From contig CM067371.1 of assembly GCA_034401795.1 (NCBI GenBank), forward strand, positions 84,154,783 through 84,218,782: DNA of 64,000 nucleotides, written 5' to 3'. This document shows positions 32,190 to 42,446 of this stretch, in pieces. This DNA is from Chaetoderma sp. LZ-2023a (Eukaryota; Mollusca; Caudofoveata; Chaetodermatida; Chaetodermatidae). The notes under the pieces are model-generated. The model was not told the DNA's origin. It worked only from the letters and a program-made list of their open reading frames with translations, and searched no databases. The position numbers were made by a program, and so were the translations under genes. The first letter of the stretch is position 1. Each line of letters begins with the position of its first letter.

Positions 32190-32930
32190 TTACCTTGACC
32201 TTTAACCTTCTGACCTCAATGTATCATGCTGCTTCCTAACATTATACATGTAGGTAACCATGTATCCAAACTTAGTTCAAGGATTAACTAAACCTGAAAT
32301 ATAAATGTAAATGATCTGTTAAATGGAAAAACTTAATGTTGAAAGAGCGGAGGTGAAATACAAACACATGTAGCAATATCAAAATGGCCTTGACCTTTGA
32401 CTTATTGACCTCATTATCAACATGACGCTTTGCTATGGTACACGCATAGGAAACCCCGTGTCCAAGTTTGCTTCCTGTAGGATTGAGCAATCCTCAAATT
32501 TAAGCAAACAAATACTTAACATTGGAGGTACAGACATGACAGTGGTCAAATATCAACATTACAATGACCTTAAGCTTTGACCTAGAGTATATCACTATCA
32601 GCTAACATTTTCCTTATGGTATAGAGAACCATATGTCGAAGATTAGTTCTAGTAGTATTAAGTAATTCTGAAATATAAATGCAAACAATTTGCTAAACTG
32701 AAAAATTTAATGTTGAAAGAGTGGAGGTCAAATAGCAAGGTCAGAGTGACATGGACCTTTAACCTGGTCACATTTCTGTCACTATCCTGTATCCTCTTGA
32801 CATAAGCAAGCATATACCCAAGTTGTGTTTCATTAGGGTTAACCCATCAAGAAATATAAGCTGATAAGTTTTGCTAAACGCAACAAGAGATATCAGAAGA
32901 TAGCAAATATCTTGCCATGTTATGTCAGAA
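32190..32930. repeat. ~180-bp tandem array, second TGACCT-type array
   Basis: About four units share ACCTTGACCTTT, 'CCAAACTTAGTTC', 'GAAATATAAATG' and 'AAAAACTTAATGTTGAAAG'. It is homologous in plan to the 26.3-27.4 kb array. No gene. Confidence 0.65.
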
Positions 32931-33197
32931 CTCGACTTGCCCAACTCGGCTTGGCCTTCACTAAACATTCAGTGAAAAAATAATGACCAAGCCATACATG
33001 TACATTTATAGAACTAAAGCTATAAGAAGATAGCAAATAGATAAACTGAATATACAGTATAGCTCAGAAATAACGTAACATGTTTCCGGAACAAAAATGG
33101 GACTAAAAACGGGAAATAAATGCGCTATAAATGGGCACAATTCAGGCGCATTTACAATTTATAACGCATAGTGAAATATATTTGCAAGCGTTTATAA

Positions 33198-34841
33198 AAC
33201 AAGAGGCCCAAGGGGCCTGTATCGCTCACCTGCATCATAGGCATTTCAACCAGAAAGGCCATCAACAATAAGTAGAACCCTACAGAGCTGAGCAGAATTA
33301 TAACAAGAAAACATAAGCCATGTTTCTTTATGTACCAACTACTTTTGAACAAAACTTAATGGCCCTTAGTCCCTTATCATATCTCCCAAATTTCGGCCCA
33401 ATCCGTTCAGCGATTCTGGATACGAAGTTGTTTTCATGAAAACCAGGTCATCCAAGATGACTGCTAAAGCATTAGGCAATCAAGTTCTATTGAACAAACT
33501 GGATTCAGCTGTTTCCGTAAATAACCTGTCAATGAGTTTTGAATGCTGATTCGGAGATTTCTAAAGGCATTTAAAAAATCCAAGATGGCCGCCAGGCAAA
33601 TTACAGACCAGCTTCATTTGAACAACCATGTATCTCTATGCTCTAAGTATGTTTTCTGCCAAATACACTTGAAATTTTCTATTGCTTTAGTATATGGGAG
33701 TTTCTAGTTGGAAAATGATCCATGATGGCCGCTAAAACATTTATCCAACAGTTTCGAAAATGGCAAATCTGAAATCAGAATGCCCATACACATATATAAA
33801 ACCAATTTCGGATTCAAGATTCGTCAAAATAAAAAAATTCAATATGGCCACCAAACATGCTACATTTTGATTGGGCCACGGCAGCCATATTTTTGGATGG
33901 ATCAACTTCCCGTGAACAAATTTTAATGGCTCTTAGGCCCTAATCAAATCTCCCAAATTTCAGCCTGATCCTTCCAGCGGTTCTGGAGAAAGGTCATCCA
34001 AGATGGCCACCGAACTATTTGGCCAATCAAGTTCTCTTGAACAAACTTGTTTTAGCTGTTGCCCTAGATCATATTTAATGAGTTTTCTAAAAATCGACCA
34101 ACATCCAAGATGGCCACCACCCAAATTGTCCGACCGACTTCATTTGAACAAACTTGAATATCTATGCCCTTAGGATTGTTCCTGCCAAATATATTTGAAA
34201 TCGGCCCAGTGGTTCTTGAGAAGAAGTCGTTTAAAGAATTCTTCATTGCTTCACTATGGGCCCATTGCTTTACTATGGGGGCGTATAGCGGGAAAACAAA
34301 CCCAGATGGTAGCCAAACCATTTATCCGACAGTCTCGAAACTGGCATATTTGAACTCGCCACCCTAATAAGCATACATGTATATAGTGCAATTTTCGCCA
34401 TTAAAATACATCAAATACAACAAAACCAATATGACCAACAAATGCTTAATTTTGATTGGTTGATGTCGGCCATGTTTTTTAACGTACGAAATTCCTTTGA
34501 ACAAATTTGAATGGTCCTTGGTCCCTAAGCATATCTAATACATTTTAGCACTATCCCTTCCGCGGTTCGGGAGAAGTCATTTTCGGGAAAACTACGTCGT
34601 CCAAGATGGCCGCCAAGCAACTAGGCCAATAAGGTTGGTGTGAACAAACTTGGGTCTAATGTTGCCATAGATGATGTGTTATGAGTATTGAATCAATTCC
34701 TCTTGCGGCTTCGGAGATTTTTTAGTGTTTCTAAAAATCGGCCATTTTGGCCGGCGGCCATCTTGGATTTTGACCGATCCGCCTCGTTTGAACAAACTTA
34801 GATCTCTATGCCCTATGAATGCTTCCTCCAAAATATAATTG

Positions 34842-34873
<32 letters not shown>

Positions 34874-35510
34874 TTTAAAGAATTCCCCATTGCTTTACTA
34901 TGGGACCATTGCTTTACTATGGGATCCTATGGCGGGAAAACAAACATATTTGAACTCGGCACACTGATAAGCATATATAAAGCAATTTTCGCCATCAAAA
35001 TACATCAAATACAAAAAAGCCAATATGACCAACAAACGTTAAATTTTGATTGGTTGATGACGGCCATGTTTTTTAACGTACAAACTTCACTTGAATGGAC
35101 CGTCGTGGTCCCTAAGCATATTTACCAAATTTCAGACCTATCCATTCAGCGGTTCGGGAGAAGTAATTTTCGCGAAAACTAGGTCATCCAAGATGGCCAC
35201 CAGGCAAATAGGCCAATCAGGTTGCCTTGAACAAACTTGGGTCTACCATTGCAATAGATGATGTGTTATGAGTTTTGAATCAATTCCTCCAGCTGTTTCG
35301 TAGATTTTTTAGTGTTTCTAAAAATCGGCTATTTTGGCCGGCGGCCATCTTGGATTTTGGCCGATTGGCTTCATTTGAACAAACTTGAATCTCTATGCCC
35401 TATGGATGCTTCCTGCCAAATATAATTGAAATCGGCCCAGTGGTTCTTGAGAAGTCGTTTTAAAGGGAAAGTTGACGGACGGACACACGACGGACGGTCG
35501 CAACGACAAA
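33198..35510 (+). repeat. Family R copy, long, with tandem modules
   Basis: The start is AACAAGAGGCCCAAGGGGCC + TGTATCGCTCACCTG. The body holds three or four repeats of 'TTGAACAAACTTG', 'TGCCCTA(A/T)GGATG' and GGCCCAGTGGTTCTTGAGAA. The end reads GTTGACGGACGGACACACG at about 35,480, without the usual CCAGGTGAGC hairpin. Frames of 60-124 codons inside are not conserved between modules. Confidence 0.65.
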
Positions 35511-36395
35511 AACTGAGATGGGTTATAAATAAAAATGCTACGCGTTAGAAATAAAGACTACGCGTTAGTTCCGCTTTCAGTTAAATCTGTCGTACGCCTT
35601 ACATGCGCGCTTATACATGATACTATAGCCGCGTTGAGAGACTGGATGACATCAGTAAGTTCACGTCGTTTCTGGTAAATCAGAATCGTCCCCAGACTGC
35701 AAATCGTCGAGAATTATGGGCATAAATAACGTAGTAGTATTTGCAAGAATTCTGCCGTTTCAGAAATTATAAATCCTAACAGGGAATATAAATCACGACA
35801 CAATTCACTGGAAAACACAGCGCTCTTCCGCTGCCTCCCTCCGTACAATAAAATTGGACTTTTATGATCGCCTTTAATAGGTGACTCTTATTTTTAACTC
35901 CCGCCACGCAAAATAGTTTATCGATAAAAAATTGTAAATTCAACACCTCGATACAAAATTATGGCATAATGTGAAATTGTGCAGGCATGTGATTGGTGAT
36001 GCATTAATTCTATCGGTCGGCAATGACTTCAATATATAGGCTCTACGCGTATGACACCCCCCCCCCCCCCCCACCCCAACCAACCATTCTGCTTTTTTCG
36101 CGGAAACACAATCAGGATGCGTCATCTTAAAGCATAAGTAAGATAAAGCTTTAAAGGTCTTGTGAGGACTTGAGATCGATAACGAATTTCAATTAATTTT
36201 ATGATCTATTGCACTATTTAAATGCAATAACGTCACTGGGTTGAGATAAAATATGTTAGACATCCAAATAACAAGATTAAATGACGCCTCAGTCTAAAAC
36301 ACGTCACCGCTCGCTATGACGTCACACCGGGAACGGCGCTGTGAGCTGGGTCAATATTTCTCTGTCTTTAGTACAAGGGTAACATATTTTTTAAA
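35511..36395. other. No gene seen; includes one TTAA-element end
   Basis: Mixed AT-rich DNA with a C tract at 36,057-36,072. At about 36,150-36,175 it reads GCTTTAAAGGTCTTGTGAGG, identical to the left end of the 23.97-26.17 kb element. This may mean that DIRS-A inserted into a second copy of it, but I found no matching right end beyond 51.1 kb. Confidence 0.4.
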
Positions 36396-36715
36396 AACCC
36401 ACAGACCCCCCCCCTTGCGGGTTGGTCTGTTGTTTTATTAACCACTATAAAAACATACTTGCAGTTCAATCACTACTTGCTAAATCAATTATCTGCATTT
36501 AGCTACCAGAATAAGATTTTTATGCTTGCATACACACCTCCCCATGCCTATTCCTATTAATATGGACCCTCAACCAGGCTAGTGGTTAAGTCCATCTCCA
36601 GTATATTGACTGATATAGACTGGCACCAGTCTGTACTCACTCTATAGTGATGCCTGTCACTAAGCGTGCCTGCGCATGCGCACTGGAGCCCAAATAGGAA
36701 ACAGATTCACTTTTC
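36396..36715 (-). repeat. DIRS-A right inverted terminal repeat
   Basis: The segment with CCCATGCCTATTCCTATTAA, 'GACTGGCACCAGTCTGTACTC' in parts and CATGCGCACTGGAGCCC is the reverse complement of 50,806-51,092 with few changes. The outermost ~60 bp, with TTGCGGGTTGGTCTG, is specific to this end and is matched only by the internal complementary region. Confidence 0.9.
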
Positions 36716-36764
36716 TGAATTTAAGTGCCAAATATTATAGGCAAATTCTCAAATCATTCCACGC

Positions 36765-36930
36765 GGGGTGGCTGAGGCCGGGTTGTAGTGATTGAACGGT
36801 AAGTATGTTTTTATAGTGGTTAATAAAACAACAGACCAACCCGCAAGGGGGGTCTGTGGGGGGGGGGGGGGTTGTTATTACACCACAAAAACATCCATTA
36901 CCGTTCAATCACTACTTGCTACACCCGTAG
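36765..36930 (-). repeat. DIRS-A internal complementary region (circle-junction complement)
   Basis: 36,775-36,870 is the reverse complement of the outer right end (36,396-36,465: GTAAGTATGTTTTTATAGTG, AACAGACCAACCCGCAAGG). 36,871-36,925 is the reverse complement of the outer left end (51,040-51,092: GTTGTTATTACACCACAAAA). The two halves meet at GTT (36,871-36,873) after a G run. The segment is therefore the complement of the joined ends, as in DIRS-1, where it is thought to template the single-stranded circular intermediate. Confidence 0.88.
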
Positions 36931-37158
36931 ATTCGGTCAGTGCTCCATTTAAACAAGCATTAAGTGGGAGATTTGAGAATCAACAAACAAGGATAAAAAT
37001 CAAACCAATCTTATCCAAATGTTAATAACATAACATAACATAATATTGCATTTAAATCAATCACACAGTGATTATCAAATAAGGAAAACTTGAACTTAAA
37101 GAAATAAATAAAAACCAAAATTAACTCTCACCATTTCTTACAGACGCACAGCACAGTC

Positions 37159-38430
37159 TTAACGAAAATGGCGGGATGTGCTTGGTAAATGGTCTTCAGC
37201 TTTTTTGGTTAAAATCATAATATTACGAAAGAAGGAGGCTGCTGCACTCTGATCTTTCAGATAAAAAGTTGTAAAAGTGGATTCAGATTTCCATCCTGCC
37301 ACCTGCATGACTTCATCTAAAGACGAACTGGCAAAAAGCGCAAAAGAGGTAGCCATACCTCTAACATCGTGAGCTTTAATATGGGAGAGATTAATTCGAT
37401 CCGGAGAAGCTATCTCGTAACAAAGCTTAATTGTCTCACAAATCCATCTGGCAATCGTAGACTTCGAGATCGGCTTAGCTAACTCTTCCGCATAGGAAAC
37501 CCATAAATGGGATAGATCAAATCTTTTAAAATCGGTTCGCTGTTTGTACATTCTTAATGCCCTAACAGGGCACCAGAATTTGTCAGATGGCGAAAAAGAC
37601 GACAATGATTTTAAAATGATCGGACTAAGAGGAAAGCGGTTAGACTGAGTTTTAGATTTAAAAAATCCCTTCTGGGATATAAAACTAAACCGTCTCCTGA
37701 AACTATAAATCTGTCCCTTTCAGCAGAAAGAGCATGAATCTCTGAACGCCTTCTAGCAGAGGCGGCAGCAGCAATAAGAAAAACAGCTTTAAAAGTTAAA
37801 AGTTTAATACTAATAGAGGAAATAGGTTCAAAATGGCGACCTGCCAGTACTTGAAGAACCAAACCCAAATTCCATGAAGGTAAAGGCTTAGCTATCGGAG
37901 GATGAATATTGCCTAGACCTCTAATAAAACTATTAAGAGTCTTAGTGTCCCTGACATCGGCATTCAGAAGGCAAGGAAGAGAAGATGCCAGAGAAAATCT
38001 ATACCCCCTAACCGTATTAGCTGATAAATGTAACGAATCAAAAAGATAAGATAAAAAGTCCTATACTTGGGGAATAGAAACCGAATCGGTCACGAGACCT
38101 TGGTCTGAACACCATTCTCCAAATATCTTAAGTCGACCCTTGTAAACTCTGCGGGTCGACTCTCTTCTGACAGAATCGATAATTTCCTGAGATCTTGAAG
38201 AAACCTTATGCTCAAAGACTTTAGTTTCGATATTCTCGAAACACACAGATCGAAGATTTCTGGGTTTGGATGAAGACAAAGATCTCTTACTTGAGACAGA
38301 CGATCCTGGGAGATTGGAAGAAGAAGAGGGAAGTCTACCAGGAGATCTAGAAGGTCTACAAACCAAATCCTCTTTGGCCAAAAGGGAACTATTAAGAGAA
38401 TCTCGCAGATTTGATCTTTGACCTTCTTCA
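37159..38430 (-). pseudogene. DIRS-A tyrosine recombinase
   Basis: The order is an N-terminal core-binding segment (ESTRRVYKGRLKIFGEWC), an in-frame TAG at about 38,061, the catalytic domain with the first arginine in SARRRSEIHAL, a frameshift in a T run near 37,665, then IKAHDVRGMATSFAL (the H-x-x-R box) and SESTFTTFYLKD with the presumed nucleophilic tyrosine near the end. The stop is at 37,159. All tetrad positions of a DIRS-type YR can be found, but one stop and one frameshift interrupt them. It would cut and join the circular cDNA to the target without a target duplication. Confidence 0.85.
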
Positions 38431-38548
38431 ACACTAACAGAATCAAAATCATTGGAGGGAACGCATAGGCGAACATTCCTGTCCAGGACTGAGACAGGGC
38501 ATCCACCACCAGGGCTCGACTGTCCGGAAAAGGAGACATGTAAGAGGA
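38061..38548 (-). pseudogene. DIRS-A post-RNase H domain, 3' part after the insertion
   Basis: Immediately beyond the B1 insertion the minus strand resumes with SYMSPFPDSRALVVDALS and FAYAFPPMILILLVL, then LLIVPFWPKRIWF. This 'DAL..W....YAFPP...P.WP...W' block follows RNase H in DIRS elements and overlaps the region described in the literature as methyltransferase-like. The part before the insertion ends with VDLFATSMNAQ at about 45,680. The two sides align with the uninterrupted B-family protein, which locates the break exactly. Confidence 0.75.
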
Positions 38549-38740
38549 GATTGAAGGAAATTTCAATTTCCCTTTCTCCGAGATCTAACAATACTCACCA
38601 TTCTGTTACTTCTGATATACAGCTGGCTCTGACAGCTGGCTCTAGGACTATAGACTTAGAAAGCTTTACCGACTCCTTGGAACCGGGTACTCGGCTCCCA
38701 ACTGCCGAGTACCCGTCTACAATAGAGCTCATATTGTTTG
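38549..38740 (-). repeat. DIRS-B1 right inverted terminal repeat
   Basis: The reverse complement of 45,490-45,676 over about 170 bp. It includes a 12-bp perfect palindrome pair CGGGTACTCGGC / GCCGAGTACCCG around TCCCAACT (38,683-38,714). The outermost part contains GAAATTTCAATTTCCC. Confidence 0.88.
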
Positions 38741-38802
38741 CATAGCCACCAAACAAGAGAAGTCCATGGCTTGCCTCCGTGGGGCTGGGAGGCTGGGTCT
38801 GT

Positions 38803-38898
38803 AACAGAATGGTGAGTATTGTTAGATCTTGGAGAAAGGGAAATTGAAATTTCCTTCATTCTCCTTCGATCAATACTCACCATTCTGTTACTTCTGAT
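38803..38898 (-). repeat. DIRS-B1 internal complementary region
   Basis: 38,803-38,858 complements the outer right end (GAGAAAGGGAAATTGAAATT). 38,859-38,898 complements the outer left end (TTCTCCTTCGATCAATACTC). The halves meet at TTC (38,859-38,861). This reproduces the circle junction of the element, as in DIRS-A. Confidence 0.88.
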
Positions 38899-39048
38899 AT
38901 ACACCAGATTTGGTCAGTAACCTGGTGGGAAGGGGCAAGCCATAAATGCTACTTTTGCCCCTTGGAGAAAGAATTAGACTTAAACTTGACTAACGGAGAC
39001 CTAAAAAGGACCGTCAAGTTAACGGAACCGAATCACATTCGCATCACT

Positions 39049-39068
39049 GCCCCCCCCCCCCCCCCCCC
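39049..39068. repeat. Poly-C tract
   Basis: About 20 consecutive C in the 3' non-coding part of DIRS-B1. DIRS-B2 has the diverged, interrupted form at 56,702-56,713. Confidence 0.9.
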
Positions 39069-39401
39069 TTTTTCTCCTAAGAAAAGGGAGAGAACTCACG
39101 AACATGCATCTCGCCTGAAAACACAAATATGCCAAGAGGGTTAACTGCTCTTTGCATATATTAGCCTGGGAATGAGCATGAATATATAAGATGAATGATC
39201 ATGATATATAGACATAATACAAAACACTCTCAATCGTGAATTACCTCATGATATTTGGAATTCAGACCTGGAGCCTCCAACCATTCACTGGTCCGGCCAT
39301 CAGTGACACAACTGGTTGATATCCTCTCGCTCGACCATGTCTGCTTCTTAATTCTCTCTTACAAATGCCAAAAAAGGAAGAAGAGCAGTGCGATCATATA
39401 G

Positions 39402-40500
39402 CTATCGTCTCAAAACAGCTAAAGCGAGAGGAATGGCGAAGTCTGACACATCCCTCATATAGTAATCCGTGAAAGAGGACTCACAGTGCCCTTGTGCGAC
39501 AGCCATGATGTCCTTAAACGGAACACCATTGTAAAGGGCGTAAGAGGCGGCTATTCCTCTAACATCGTGCCCTTGCGCCTTGCACTTGGTGCCCAGTCGT
39601 AATCTCACGGGTAGTATGAATGCATTCGACTACCCAACGAGAGATAGAATCCACGGATGCGGCGCCATATGGCTCCATATGGCAGATCCACAGATGTCTA
39701 TCATTCGACCGTTCGAGTCTGTCCGTTTTGTACTTAGTCAAAGCACGGACTGGGCACCAGACACTGGCATCACGATCCAACCTACTTAGTTTCGGTATAA
39801 CGATCGGTTTGCCGGGATATCTCAAAGATCGAATCTTTGACATAAACTCTGCTCTTGGCAGTAGACGCAGACCCTCTCTGGAGACAATAAATCGGTCCCT
39901 CTCTGCTGAAAGTGCATGGATCACACTGCGCCTTCTAGCTGAGGAAGCTGCCAATAGAAAGACCACCTTTAGAGTCAAATGCTTTAGACTAGCCGAACGC
40001 AACGGTTCGAAAGGGTGCTTGGCCAGTACATTATGCACTAAAGATAGACTCCAGGCTGGAATGACTACCGGTTGTCTCGGTCGGAGATTGCTCATTCCCT
40101 TCACCATCACACTCAACTGGGCCACCTCTGGACTATCCCTGTTGGCTAGACAAGGGATAACTGATGCCAAAGCTGACTTGTATCCAGCAATTGTGACAGG
40201 AGCTAGTCCTGAAAAGAACCGCTCACAGAGAAAGTCTGCTATTTGCTGAATAGTGGAATGAAAGGTAACAATACCCTTTTCCTTACACCAGTCTGCAAAT
40301 CCGTTAACCTTGTTGTTATATGACTTGAAGGTTGACCTCCCTCCCGCAGCTGCGATGAAATCTGCAGCATGTCGAGAAAAGCCAGCCAATGTGTAACGTT
40401 GTTTGACAACAACCACGCAGTCAATAACATTTCGGGACGCTCGTGTAGGAAGCGTCCCTTGGCCTGGGAGATTATGTTCGGGATCTCGGGTAACTGCCCT
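39402..40500 (-). pseudogene. DIRS-B1 tyrosine recombinase
   Basis: A 331-codon frame (from about 40,554) covers the core-binding part (STFKSYNNKVNGFADWC; TIQQIADFLCERFFSGL) and the first catalytic arginine (SARRRSVIHALSAERD). Near 39,590 the frame shifts, and the neighbouring frame supplies GHDVRGIAASYALYNG (H-x-x-R) and SSFTDYYMRDV with the terminal tyrosine, ending at 39,402. It has only one clear lesion, making this the best-preserved YR in the window. It would catalyse integration of circular DNA. Confidence 0.85.
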
Positions 40501-42285
40501 GGATTTTCCACCCGCAGACCTCGAAGATCCGTGAACCACGGCCTGCTGGGCCACACGGCGCTATAGCAGGACCAGGCACGGTTCCTCCCTGATCTTCACC
40601 AATATCTTCGGTAGAAGAATGGTGGGTGGGTACGCGTAAGCGTGCATCCCTCTCCAGCTTAATGCCAGAGCGTCTGTATCGACGGCATTAGGATCTGTAT
40701 CGGCGAGACATAAGTCATGATTTGAGCATTTTCCCTTGGGGCGAACAAGTCCACGTTGGGGTTGCCCCAATGCTCGAAGATCCTGTGAAGAACTGGAGGG
40801 TTGAGAGACCATTCTGTTGGCAGAATTCTCTGTCTGCGAGACAAAGCATCCGCCAGAATGTCCAATCGCCCAGGAATATGAGCTGCTTTAAAAAACAACT
40901 GAGTAATTCCTGCGCCGTTGAATCAAGTGCCACACTTAGGTACATAGTGTGGGTGACTTGGTCTCGCCTTGGCGATTTCTGTATGATACTACTGTCGAGT
41001 TGTCCGACCGTATCAATATCGCCTTGCCCCTGACTTTTGGAAGAAACCTTTTCCAATGCCAGTTCCACTGCCATCATATCCAACAGATTGATATGCAGCT
41101 GGCTCTCTTGGAGAGTCCATGTGCCCGAGACCTGGTGTTCTCCCAGGTAGGGCCCCCATCCCTCCAGCGATGCATCCGTGTACACGGACAGCTGGGGTTG
41201 GGGTAGGTGCAGCGAAAAAACTCCTACTAGGAGATTCTGATGCTTTTTTCCCACCCTACAAGATGCGACATTATTGGCTCCAAAACTGGCACCAGTTTTG
41301 ACAGGGGTTCTATTCTCTGTTTCCACCGAGACATCAGATACAACTGGATAGGTCTTCGCATACGAGCAGTGTACGGGTATACCTGCTACATGGAGACCAT
41401 CATGCCCAGAATCTGAAGAAACCGCCTCGCCTAAATGTGGTTTCCCAATCGAAACTCTTGCGGATGGCTAACAGAGACACCACTATGGGCTCTGACGGGT
41501 AAACAACCCTGCCCTCCTCGAGATCGAATCGCATCCTTAAATAAACGAAATGTTGAGTGGTGTGTCAACTCAGATTTCTCCTTGTTGACTATCTAGCCTA
41601 GATCTGAAAGTAACTTCAGATTCAGAGCAGTATCCACCTCTAACCTGGCTGATGATCAGCCAATCGTCTATGTAGGTGTGAAGCGCCACGTTCTCTTTTG
41701 TGAGAAATGCTGTCACCACAAGGACCACTCTGGTGAAAACCCCTTGGAGCTGTCGACAGGCCGAATGGGAGGTTTAAACTCCCATACTAGATTCTGAAAC
41801 GCAACTCTCAGAAACCTGTGACAACTCCCGTTCATAGGAATGTGGGAACATGCATCACTCAGATCGATCGATACACACCACATTCCCTTCCTCAATCCTG
41901 CCATTACCGACCTCGGCGTTTCCATCTGGAACCGAGGCGTATGGATAAACCAATTTAATGGCCTGAGATTGAGTACGGGTCTCCATCCCCCTGTGCTCTT
42001 GGGGACAAGGAACATATTGGAATAGAAGCCTGGAGTGTTCTGGTTCGCTGGTTTTATTGCTCCCTTCAGAAGCAAACCCGACACTTCATTTTGAACAGCT
42101 TCTAACTTGTCTGGTTCCCGTGGTACGGGTGTCCAGACAGGTGCCAAAGACAGATTCTGCGGCGGAAAGTCCCACCACTCCGGCATGTACCCGTGGGATA
42201 ACCATCCCAGGACCAGACTGTCTGATGTCACGCCTCGCCAGGCCTCGACGAAACGCATGAGCCTTCCACCCACCATAGACGCCAC
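40500..42285 (-). pseudogene. DIRS-B1 reverse transcriptase / RNase H
   Basis: RT starts near 42,285: DFPPQNLSLAPVWTP, then GAIKPANQNTPGFYSNM, then motif A region MWCVSIDLSDACSHIP (DIRS-B2 has DLKDAY). Near 41,770 the frame shifts. Motif C YIDDW is at about 41,668-41,682, directly followed by a ~13-base deletion relative to B2. RNase H follows at 41,326-40,860: DASLEGWGPYLGEHQ, then PGRLDILADALSRRQ. The post-RNase H block (VDTDALALSWRGMHAYAY) reaches ~40,560. Several frameshifts; inactive. Confidence 0.85.
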
Positions 42286-42446
42286 GACGTCTAACGGGGT
42301 TGTCCGGCTCGCGGTCCGCTCCCCCCCCCCCCCTTTCTTAACGAGAGAGAGAACTATTTCCGTCTTGGCTTGGCAGGTATAACTGGCACCACTGTTCCTG
42401 TCGCACAGGTGCGGTCCAGGCAGATATGAAGGGAGCTCTCGTACCC

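Noticed and set aside
39620-40249. 209-codon plus-strand frame (and 199 codons at 57,303-57,902)
   Set aside because: Shadow of the YR gene. It is conserved between B1 and B2 only because the antisense gene is.
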